Below are positions 57,253 through 64,000 of a DNA stretch of 64,000 nt, in pieces; the stretch's first letter is position 1, and the number at the start of each line of letters is the position of its first letter. Source of the stretch: Tardiphaga sp. vice304 (GTDB taxonomy: Bacteria > Pseudomonadota > Alphaproteobacteria > Rhizobiales > Xanthobacteraceae). The stretch is taken from assembly GCF_007018905.1 (NCBI RefSeq), contig NZ_CP041402.1, positions 1,972,001 to 2,036,000 of the forward strand, given 5' to 3'. The notes beneath the pieces are model-generated. The model was given only the letters and a program-made list of their open reading frames with translations. It had not been told where the DNA came from and ran no database searches. A program made the position numbers and the translations under genes.

Positions 57253-57546
57253 ATGTCTGCGCAGTTTGGGGCGAGACTCGCCGCCGTTCATTCGGTGGTT
57301 GAGAATCTATATTCCATCAGGTTTAGGACTATCGCTGGTTTGGCCGCTGCGGCCCTCGCTCTGGGGGGCTGCCTGCCGACGACAGTGCCCTTGGCCGGAG
57401 CCGATCCGGCAGATCCATCGGCGAGAGTCGCGGGCGTCGGCTATCGTTCGACCGTCGCTCCCTACACCCGCCTTCGTCCTGTCGCTCCGTCGTCGTGGAG
57501 GGAGCAGAACGACCGTGCCGCTCCCGCGCCGAAATCAGGCCAGTAG
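57253..57546 (+). CDS. Small lipoprotein of the copper operon
   Basis: The 97-residue protein has a hydrophobic segment and lipobox (FRTIAGLAAAALALGGC), then a Pro/Ala-rich tail. The predicted signal region is unusually long, about 40 residues, so the start might be internal. AGGGAAG lies upstream of the ATG at 57253. It ends 8 bp before the TolC-like gene. No specific function. Confidence 0.6.
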   Translation: MSAQFGARLAAVHSVVENLYSIRFRTIAGLAAAALALGGCLPTTVPLAGADPADPSARVAGVGYRSTVAPYTRLRPVAPSSWREQNDRAAPAPKSGQ

Positions 57547-57554
57547 GAGCGGAC

Positions 57555-59021
57555 ATGTCCGACACGCATCATATCCGCCGCCGTACGCCCGCCCGTCGCG
57601 GCTCCAGGCCCGCAGCGGCCGCAGTCCTGCTTTCGTCGCTCTTCCTCTCCGGATGCGCTACCTTCTCACCTGATGCCGGCATGGGCGTCGTCGCAGGCGT
57701 CGCCGGCGAGACGATCAAGAAGGACGTCATCTCGATCAAGACGCAGGACGACGCGCTGCGCGCCGACGGTGCGGTCAAGAGCCTGCTTCGGCGCTCGCTG
57801 ACGGTGGACAGCGCGGTGCAGGTCGCGCTGCTCAGCAACCGCGGGCTCCAGGCCGCATACAACGAATTGGCGCTCGCCGAGACCGACCTCGTCGCGGACA
57901 CTCTGCCGCCCAACCCGACGTTCTCCATATCCCGCATCTCCGGAAGCGGAGCGGTCGAGATCGAGCGCCAGATCGTGGGAGACATCCTCGCTCTCGCAAC
58001 GCTGCCGTTTCGTTCGGAGATCGCCCGCCAGCGCTTCCAGAAGGCGCAACTGCGCGCTGCCGAAGACACGCTGCGGCTCGCCGCGGACGTCCGCCGCGCT
58101 TATTATAGGACGGTGGCCGCCAACGAACTCGTCGGCCTTTTGACCGACGCCAAGTCGACGGCCGAATCCACGGCCCAGCTTGCGGGCAAGCTCGGCCAGA
58201 CCGGGTCGCTCAACAAGCTCGACCAGGCCCGCGAGCAAGTATTCTATGCGAAAACGACGGCCGATCTGGCGACCATGCGACAGGAGGCGACGACCTCCCG
58301 CGAGCGGCTGATCCGTCTGCTAGGTCTCTGGGATGGCGACATCGGTATTAAGCTTCCGCAGCGGCTTCCGCCCCTCCCGCGCCGTCCGTTGTTTCTTCCG
58401 GGCATCGAGGTCGACGCCGTCACCCACCGCATCGATCTGCAGATCGCGCGCATCGAACTCGCCGCGCTTGCAAAGTCGCTGAACCTCACCCAGGCCAGCC
58501 GGTTCGTGACGATGCTCGACGTCGCCGGCATCGACCGCAAGACCCGCGATGCTGAGGGGGCGCCGTTTCGGGAGCGGGGCTTCGACATCCAGTTCCAGAT
58601 CCCGATCTACGACGGCGGCGAAGTTCGCGTGCGCCAGGCTACCGAAACCTACAATCAGTCGTTCAACCTGCTGACCGAGAAGGCGGTGAACGTCCGCTCG
58701 GAGGCGCGCGACGCTTTCCGGGTTTACCGCTCCACCTACGACATCGCCGGCCACTACCAGCGCGAGGTCATTCCGCTACGCAAGATCATCTCGGACGAGA
58801 TGCAATTGCGCTTCGGGAGCATGCAGGTCGACGTGTTCGCCCTGTTGACGGAGGCACGGCAACGTATCGCGGCGCTGCGCGCTGCCATCGAGGCCAAACG
58901 CGACTTCTGGCTTTCGCAATCCGAGCTACAGACCGCGGTCAACGGCGGCGGTCGCAGTGAATACCAACCCGGAACCAAGTCGTCGACGACCGCGCAGGCG
59001 TCCGGCGGCGGGGGGCATTGA
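57555..59021 (+). CDS. TolC-family outer membrane efflux protein
   Basis: The 488-residue protein has a lipobox (LSSLFLSGCATF) and the OEP layout: VDSAVQVALLSNRGLQAAYN in the first repeat, LGQTGSLNKLDQAREQVFYA in the helical hairpin, and DIQFQIPIYDGGEVRVRQAT in the second repeat. It would form the outer-membrane exit duct for metal efflux. The ATG at 57555 follows AGGAGCGGAC. It stops 2 bp before the multicopper oxidase start. Confidence 0.9.
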   Translation: MSDTHHIRRRTPARRGSRPAAAAVLLSSLFLSGCATFSPDAGMGVVAGVAGETIKKDVISIKTQDDALRADGAVKSLLRRSLTVDSAVQVALLSNRGLQAAYNELALAETDLVADTLPPNPTFSISRISGSGAVEIERQIVGDILALATLPFRSEIARQRFQKAQLRAAEDTLRLAADVRRAYYRTVAANELVGLLTDAKSTAESTAQLAGKLGQTGSLNKLDQAREQVFYAKTTADLATMRQEATTSRERLIRLLGLWDGDIGIKLPQRLPPLPRRPLFLPGIEVDAVTHRIDLQIARIELAALAKSLNLTQASRFVTMLDVAGIDRKTRDAEGAPFRERGFDIQFQIPIYDGGEVRVRQATETYNQSFNLLTEKAVNVRSEARDAFRVYRSTYDIAGHYQREVIPLRKIISDEMQLRFGSMQVDVFALLTEARQRIAALRAAIEAKRDFWLSQSELQTAVNGGGRSEYQPGTKSSTTAQASGGGGH

Positions 59022-59023
59022 CG

Positions 59024-60418
59024 ATGGAGAATCCCATGTTGTCCCGCAGAAACTTCCTCGGCACCGCCACAGCTCTCGCTGGCGCGGCCGCCATCACCGG
59101 CCGCGCGCAGGCGGCAAGCATTCCCGAAGCCCCGACGATGGAGAAGGTCACAATGCAGCCGCCACTGCATCCGACCAGCGGTCCCGACTACAATCCCGTG
59201 GTCACGCTGAACGGTTGGACCCTGCCGTGGCGGATGAATGGCGACTGGAAAGAATTCCATCTCGTCGCCGAGCCGGTCGAACGCGAATTCGCCGAAGGCA
59301 TGAAGGCGCATCTATGGGGCTACAACGGTCAGTCGCCGGGTCCCACCATCGAGACCGTGGAAGGCGACAAGGTCCGGATTTTCGTCACCAACAAGCTGCC
59401 CGAGCACACGACGGTGCACTGGCACGGGGTCATCCTGCCGGCCGGGATGGACGGCGTGGGCGGCCTGAGCCAGCCGCACATCCCGCCGGGCAAGACGTTC
59501 GTCTACGAATTCGAGATGAAGCACAGCGGCACGTTCATGTACCACCCGCATTCGGACGAGATGGTTCAGATGGCGATGGGAATGATGGGGATGATCGTCG
59601 TGCATCCGCGCGACAAATCGTTCCGGCCCGTCGACCGCGACTTCGTCTTCATCATGAGCAGCTATGACATCGATCCCGGCACCTATCTGCCGAAGGTCAC
59701 CGAGATGACCAACTTCAACATGTGGGCCTGGAATAGCCGTGTGTTTCCCGGCATTGATCCGTTGGCTGTGCGCTTGGGCGACCGCGTCCGGGTCCGCATG
59801 GGCAACCTGACGATGACCAACCATCCGATCCATCTCCATGGACACAATTTTGCCGTCAGTTGTACGGACGGCGGCTGGGTGCCCGAGAGCGCGCAGTGGC
59901 CTGAAGTCACGTCCGACATTCCCGTGGGCGCGATCCGCGCGTTCGACTTCACCGCCGACAATCCCGGCGACTGGGCGTTCCACTGTCACAAGTCGCATCA
60001 CACCATGAATTCCATGGGCCACGACGTCCGCAATCTGATCGGGGTCAACAAGAAGGATCTGGCGAAGGTCCTGGGCAAGCTCGCTCCCGACGCGATGGTG
60101 ATGGGAACGACCGGCGGTGCCATGGGCGAGATGGAGATGCCGATGCCCGACAACACGTTGCCGATGATGACGGGCTCCGGGCAGTTCGGCCCGATCGAGA
60201 TGGGTGGGATGTTCACCGTCATGAAGATCCGCGAGGGCCTCGCGCGCGACGACTACAAGGATCCAGGTCCCTACGACTTCCCGAAAGGCACCGTCGCCTA
60301 TCAAGTCGACGCGCCGCAGAGCACCGCGCCGCGTCAGATCAATGACAAGGTTAAAGCCACGCCTGCGGCCCCGCAGGAGATGAAGGGCATGAACATGAAG
60401 GGGATGAAAGGGATGTGA
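59024..60418 (+). CDS. Periplasmic multicopper oxidase (CopA/CueO-like)
   Basis: The 464-residue protein has a Tat signal (LSRRNFLGTATALAGAAAI) and all copper sites: TTVHWHGVILPAGMDG, MYHPHSDEMVQM, NHPIHLHGHNFAV and AFHCHKSHHTMNSMG. The C-terminus is Met-rich (GMNMKGMKGM). It would oxidise Cu(I) to the less toxic Cu(II). The ATG at 59024 was chosen over TTG at 59018. It is in one operon with the TolC-like gene and probably the CusF-like gene. Confidence 0.93.
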   Translation: MENPMLSRRNFLGTATALAGAAAITGRAQAASIPEAPTMEKVTMQPPLHPTSGPDYNPVVTLNGWTLPWRMNGDWKEFHLVAEPVEREFAEGMKAHLWGYNGQSPGPTIETVEGDKVRIFVTNKLPEHTTVHWHGVILPAGMDGVGGLSQPHIPPGKTFVYEFEMKHSGTFMYHPHSDEMVQMAMGMMGMIVVHPRDKSFRPVDRDFVFIMSSYDIDPGTYLPKVTEMTNFNMWAWNSRVFPGIDPLAVRLGDRVRVRMGNLTMTNHPIHLHGHNFAVSCTDGGWVPESAQWPEVTSDIPVGAIRAFDFTADNPGDWAFHCHKSHHTMNSMGHDVRNLIGVNKKDLAKVLGKLAPDAMVMGTTGGAMGEMEMPMPDNTLPMMTGSGQFGPIEMGGMFTVMKIREGLARDDYKDPGPYDFPKGTVAYQVDAPQSTAPRQINDKVKATPAAPQEMKGMNMKGMKGM

Positions 60419-60478
60419 GGTCTTCAGCAACGCCGACCAAATCGAAACACAAGATCAACTCATCAAATCGGAAAGAAA

Positions 60479-60781
60479 ATGAATAGCAACAAATTCGCAG
60501 CAGCGACCATGATCCTTTCCCTCCTTGCTTCGACCGCCGTCTTCGCAGAGGACGCGATGGTCAACGGCGAAGTGAAGAAGGTCGACGAGACCGCGAAGAA
60601 AATCACGCTCAAGCACGGCGCGATCAAGAACCTGGGCATGGACGAGGACGGCATGACGATGGTCTTCAAGGTCCAGGATCCCGCGATGCTCAAGCAGGTG
60701 AAGGCCGGCGACAAGGTTCAGTTCACGGCCGAGCGTGGCAGCGACGGCATTGCCATCACCAAGATCCAGAAGTCCAAATAG
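60479..60781 (+). CDS. CusF-like periplasmic copper-binding protein
   Basis: The 100-residue protein has a signal peptide (KFAAATMILSLLASTAVFA) and a CusF-type OB fold with EVKKVDETAKKITLKHGAIK and DGMTMVFKVQDPAMLKQV, where His and two Met are the likely Cu(I) ligands. The Trp that caps copper in E. coli CusF is not seen at the equivalent place. It lies 60 bp after the oxidase gene. Confidence 0.87.
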   Translation: MNSNKFAAATMILSLLASTAVFAEDAMVNGEVKKVDETAKKITLKHGAIKNLGMDEDGMTMVFKVQDPAMLKQVKAGDKVQFTAERGSDGIAITKIQKSK

Positions 60782-60875
60782 TCGCCGACCCATTGCCCCA
60801 CCATGGACGAGATGTGCCCACGGTGGGGTGGCATTTGATTGAACAAAGTACACGAACTACCTTGAAGGACGACCA

Positions 60876-61244
60876 ATGTCTAATCTCGCCCGCATCGCCG
60901 TCGCCGCTATTGCCGCGATGGCACTCACGCCCGGCGTCGCTCAGGCTCACCCCGAATTTCAATCGGCGGAACCTGCCGCCGGGAAGTCGTCGGCACCGCC
61001 GAAGCAGATCCGCATCCTGTTCAACGAGAGCGTAATTCCGCAGTTCTCCGGCATCGAATTGAAGGACCAGTCCGGAATGGCGATCGCAGTCGGAAAGGCG
61101 ACTACCGATCCGACCAACAGGAAGCTGATGATCGTGCCGCTCAAGGACCATTTGGCACCGGGCGACTATAAGGTCGAGTGGCACGCCGTGTCAGACGACA
61201 CCCACAAAGTGAAGGGCAGCTACTCCTTCGGCGTGGCGCGCTGA
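60876..61244 (+). CDS. copC: Copper-resistance protein CopC
   Basis: The 122-residue protein has a signal peptide ending at TPGVAQA, so the mature protein begins with His (HPEFQSAEPAAGKSS), the N-terminal Cu(II) ligand in CopC. The other conserved site is WHAVSDDTHKVKGSYSFGV with Asp and His. It would bring Cu(II) to CopD. The stop overlaps the copD start (TGATG). Confidence 0.92.
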   Translation: MSNLARIAVAAIAAMALTPGVAQAHPEFQSAEPAAGKSSAPPKQIRILFNESVIPQFSGIELKDQSGMAIAVGKATTDPTNRKLMIVPLKDHLAPGDYKVEWHAVSDDTHKVKGSYSFGVAR

Positions 61245-62173
61245 TGATCGATCTCGGGCTCGTCCTCGCACGCTTCCTGCACTACGTGGCATGCACCACG
61301 TTGGCTGGAGCGGCGTTCTTCCCTCTCTACGCCTACGACGGCGCTGAGCCCGAGACGCTCGCCCGTTGGAGGAGCAAGGTCATGCTTTGGTCCTCGGTAC
61401 TCGCTCTCGCGAGCGGCCTTGCCTGGTTCGCCTTCGTAGTCGCCAACATGAGCGGCGCGCTCGCGGACGTCGCCGATCCCGAGATCGTCGGTTCGGTCGT
61501 CCGCGATACAGGCTTCGGCGTGGTGTGGACGGCGCGCATGTTGGTCGCGGCGGTGCTCGTCGCGGTCACGATCCTGCAGTCGTCGGCGCGCACTTCAATG
61601 GGCGGCAATCTGGTGGCGTCCTTCCTCGCCGCCGGACTTCTCGCGTCGCTTGCCGGCACCGGGCACTCCCAGGTCGAAGAAGGGTGGCAAGGCCTGCTGC
61701 ACATAGGCGCCGACGTCGCGCACCTCCTCGCCGCTGGCGCGTGGCTCGGAGGGCTGGCGCCTCTCGGCTTCATCCTGCTCGGCCGCGCCGGGTCGAGGGC
61801 GGGCCCTGGTGCCATCGACGGCGTGCTGATGCGTTTCTCCGGCATGGGATATGCCGCCGTTGCGACGCTCGTCGGAACCGGCCTGGTGAATAGCTGGCTG
61901 CTTGTCGGGTCCGTGTCCAGTCTGGTGCACAGCGTCTATGGGCAGATACTGATGGCGAAACTGGCGTTCTTCGCGGGGATGCTGGCGCTCGCCGCGGCCA
62001 ACCGGTTCTGGCTGGTGCCGGCACTGGAAGCGTCCGGACACGGCGCCGCCGTCGGCTCCGACGTCTGGCGAAACAAATTGCGGAATCACGTGTTGAGCGA
62101 ACAGGGTCTGGGCCTGCTCGTCCTGTTGAGCGTGAGCGTCCTCGGAACAATCCGGCCGGCAATCGGACAATGA
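61244..62173 (+). CDS. copD: Copper-resistance membrane protein CopD
   Basis: The 309-residue inner-membrane protein has about eight hydrophobic helices and family features LARFLHYVACTTLAGAAFF, AGTGHSQVEEGWQGLLHIGA and DVAHLLAAGAWLGGLAPLGF with conserved His. It would import or handle copper from CopC. The start at 61244 overlaps the copC stop; the longer frame from 61178 lies inside copC. It is followed within 4 bp by an open frame leading to the copper-storage gene. Confidence 0.9.
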   Translation: MIDLGLVLARFLHYVACTTLAGAAFFPLYAYDGAEPETLARWRSKVMLWSSVLALASGLAWFAFVVANMSGALADVADPEIVGSVVRDTGFGVVWTARMLVAAVLVAVTILQSSARTSMGGNLVASFLAAGLLASLAGTGHSQVEEGWQGLLHIGADVAHLLAAGAWLGGLAPLGFILLGRAGSRAGPGAIDGVLMRFSGMGYAAVATLVGTGLVNSWLLVGSVSSLVHSVYGQILMAKLAFFAGMLALAAANRFWLVPALEASGHGAAVGSDVWRNKLRNHVLSEQGLGLLVLLSVSVLGTIRPAIGQ

Positions 62174-62223
62174 CCGGCGAGAGCGGCTGCCGTCCCGGCG
62201 GTCGGCAAGACAGGAGGATTGCC

Positions 62224-62561
62224 ATGAGGATGAGCGCGCACATGCAGGAATGCATCGATCGCTGTCTGCGCTGCTATCAGACCTGCTTCAGAATGGCGAT
62301 GAACCATTGCCTGGAGCGCGGCGGAAAGCACGTCGAGCCGAGACATTTCAGGCTCGTCACCGCTTGCGCACAGATAGGCAGATAGGCAGGACATAGGCGC
62401 ATTCGATGCTGATGAATTCGCTCCATCACAAGCACCTCTGCCGCGAATGGGCAGAGATCTGCAACGAATGCGCCGCGGACTACCAACGCATCGGCGGCAT
62501 GGAGGACTGCGTGAAGGCCTGCAGGGCCAGCGCCGAGAGTTGCCGCGCAATGGCGGCATAG
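62224..62561 (+). pseudogene. Four-helix copper-storage protein (Csp/DUF326-like), frameshifted
   Basis: The first frame encodes MRMSAHMQECIDRCLRCYQT, FRMAMNHCLERGGKHVEP and RLVTACAQIGR, then TAG (62383-62385). The rest appears in another frame from 62406 with HHKHLCREWAEICNECAADY and MEDCVKACRASAESCRAMAA. The tandem 8-bp repeat GGCAGATA/GATAGGCA near 62374-62390 accounts for the shift; removing 8 bp restores phase, but a TAG (ACATAG) still remains. Csp proteins store many Cu(I) ions on Cys rows. Confidence 0.8.
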
Positions 62562-62621
62562 AGAAAGCGAAACGAGCAGTTCCACTGCATCCGTATCAAC
62601 AGAAATTAAGGAAGCAATGCG

Positions 62622-63119
62622 ATGAATATGAGCTATGCGCGCTTCGGCGCAATGATCGTCGTCTCCACGGTGGTGATGTTCGGCCTCATGTATCTCAACA
62701 CATATGCGATCGACCACGTGTTCTTCAGCCAGACCCGGATGTGGATGGCCTTCGTGATGGGCGCAGTGATGGCGGCGATCATGCTTACCTTCATGATGAA
62801 GATGTATCCGGACAAGCGGACCAATACCGGGATCTTCCTCGGCAGCGCGCTGATTTTCGTGGTCGCGTTGTGGCTGGTCCGCGGCCAGCAGACCGTCGAC
62901 GATGTCTCCTACATGAAGGCAATGATTCCGCACCATTCGATCGCCATCATGACGAGCGAGCGCGCTCATATCCGCGATCCGCGCGTGCGCAAGCTCGCCG
63001 ACGGAATCATTGAGGCGCAGGTGAGGGAAATCGCTGAAATGAAGCAGCTGATCGCAGACCTTGGCCGCAACGCGCCGCCCGCCGGAGCGCCCGACCTGCC
63101 AGCGCGCTCTCCGAAATGA
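62622..63119 (+). CDS. DUF305-domain membrane protein
   Basis: The 165-residue protein has three or four hydrophobic segments (MIVVSTVVMFGLMYLNTYA, MWMAFVMGAVMAAIMLTFMM and IFLGSALIFVVALWLVRG) followed by a DUF305 domain with SYMKAMIPHHSIAIMTSERA and AEMKQLIADL. DUF305 proteins are frequent in copper-resistance clusters; their His-rich helix may bind metal. AAGGAAG lies upstream of the ATG. Confidence 0.87.
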   Translation: MNMSYARFGAMIVVSTVVMFGLMYLNTYAIDHVFFSQTRMWMAFVMGAVMAAIMLTFMMKMYPDKRTNTGIFLGSALIFVVALWLVRGQQTVDDVSYMKAMIPHHSIAIMTSERAHIRDPRVRKLADGIIEAQVREIAEMKQLIADLGRNAPPAGAPDLPARSPK

Positions 63120-63158
63120 GGGACATCGAAAACGTACTCCGGCGAACTGGCGGGATCG

Positions 63159-64000
63159 ATGACGCATGAGAATCCGCCTATCTCGGGGTCGAGACGCGAT
63201 CTGCGTCTCGACCTGTTCCGCGGACTGGCGAACTGGGCGATCTTCCTCGATCACATCCCGAACAACGCCGTGGCGTGGGTGACGACGAGGAATTACGGCT
63301 TCAGCGATGCCGCTGACATCTTCGTGTTCATTTCCGGATACACGGCTGCGTTCGTGTATGCGCGACGGATGGCAACGCAAGGCATTCTTGCCGGAACGGC
63401 GCTGCTGCTCCGTCGCGTTTGGCAATTGTACGTTGCGCACATCCTTCTTTTCGTGTTCTACGCGGTGGCGATCGGCTACGTCGCGCAGCGGGGACATTCC
63501 CATCTCCTGGACGAGTTCACGTCGCCGGACTGATCGAACACCCGATTGCGACCCTATCACAAGGACTCCTGTTGAAGTTCAAGCCGCTGAACCTCGATGT
63601 GCTGCCGCTGTACATCGTGATCATGGCCGGCTTCCCGCCGCTTCTCGTTCTGATGCGGCGGTCGCCGGATCTGGCGTTGGGAGCGTCGGCCGCCGTGTAC
63701 GTCCTAGCTCATCTTTTCGACTGGAACTTCACGGCTTACCCGTCGGGCGGCTGGTACTTCAACCCGTTCGCATGGCAGCTTCTGTTCACCATGGGTGCCT
63801 GGGCTGCGCTCGGTGGACGCGGTCGCGTTCAGGCGCTCGCGCGCTCCAACATCGTATTGGCCGCCAGCGTGGCGTTCGTCATCTTCGCGCTTGTCGTCAC
63901 CTCGGCGATCCGCTTCCATTCCAGGGATATCCTACCCGCCGCCTTGATCGATTTCTTCGATCCCAATGACAAGACCAACCTGGCTCCGTACCGGATCCTG
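63159..64000 (+). pseudogene. OpgC-like acyltransferase gene with a frameshift, 3' end beyond window
   Basis: The first frame encodes LRLDLFRGLANWAIFLDHIP and ADIFVFISGYTAAFVYARRM, the OpgC domain start, and ends at TGA in TSPD. From about 63521 the next frame continues without a stop to the window end with AGLIEHPIATLSQGLLLKFK and SGGWYFNPFAWQLLFTMGAW. One base is missing near 63520 (DEFT-VAGLIEHP expected). OpgC succinylates periplasmic glucans. It may be a real mutation or a sequence error. Confidence 0.82.

Noticed and set aside
59312..60430. 372-codon minus-strand frame opposite the multicopper oxidase gene
   Set aside because: It is antisense to a gene with all copper-site motifs; the His-rich translation simply mirrors the coding strand.

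Overview
The window is high-GC DNA from an alphaproteobacterium, most likely a member of the Nitrobacteraceae (Bradyrhizobium, Rhodopseudomonas or Afipia type). This rests on the Sox gene order, the BigR-type persulfide operon, IS families typical of rhizobia, and the protein sequences. No rRNA, complete tRNA or CRISPR array is visible.

Layout: (1) 0.1-7.3 kb holds a five-gene branched-chain amino acid/amide-type ABC importer followed by an unusually long amidase-signature enzyme. (2) 7.5-19.6 kb is an integrative island. It carries tRNA 3'-end-like remnants near both sides, an AlpA-type regulator, a frameshifted primase-helicase, several unrecognised cargo genes including a paralogous pair, a short tyrosine recombinase, and IS256- and IS5-family insertions. 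(3) 19.7-24.8 kb is a periplasmic redox block: isoprenylcysteine-methyltransferase-like protein, L,D-transpeptidase, DsbA-like protein, DsbD, a Cys-rich mini-protein, and a cytochrome c gene broken by an IS66 remnant. (4) 27.6-46 kb is a sulfur-oxidation island. It contains sulfide:quinone oxidoreductase, a divergent operon of peroxiredoxin, persulfide dioxygenase, BigR-like regulator, split YeeE/YedE transporter and TauE exporter, then a two-component system, soxR with a SoxH-like hydrolase, soxCDXYZAKB, DsrE-like proteins and a rhodanese. Two near-identical IS21-family elements in opposite orientation (24957-27599 and 48409-51050) bracket this region, but each has its own 6-bp target duplication. 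(5) 46-55 kb holds methyltransferases, a GFA-family enzyme, a gene split by the second IS21 copy, IS debris, polyphosphate kinase 2 and a Bax-inhibitor-like protein. (6) 55-64 kb is a copper-resistance region whose left edge was damaged by an IS5-family element: truncated YHS protein, csoR, small exported proteins, TolC-like channel, multicopper oxidase, CusF-like, CopC, CopD, a frameshifted copper-storage protein, a DUF305 protein and a frameshifted OpgC-like acyltransferase running off the window.

How the genes fit together: sulfide would be oxidised by the quinone reductase, persulfide by the MBL dioxygenase, and sulfite exported by TauE. Thiosulfate would be oxidised on SoxYZ by SoxAX, SoxB and SoxCD. 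An identical 18-bp tandem motif (CCTTAAG-N4-CCTTAAG) lies about 40 bp upstream of both dsbD and the response-regulator gene, which suggests that the two-component system controls the periplasmic thiol-redox operon and itself. Several genes carry single frameshifts (primase, copper-storage protein, OpgC), so either decay or base-level sequence error should be considered.
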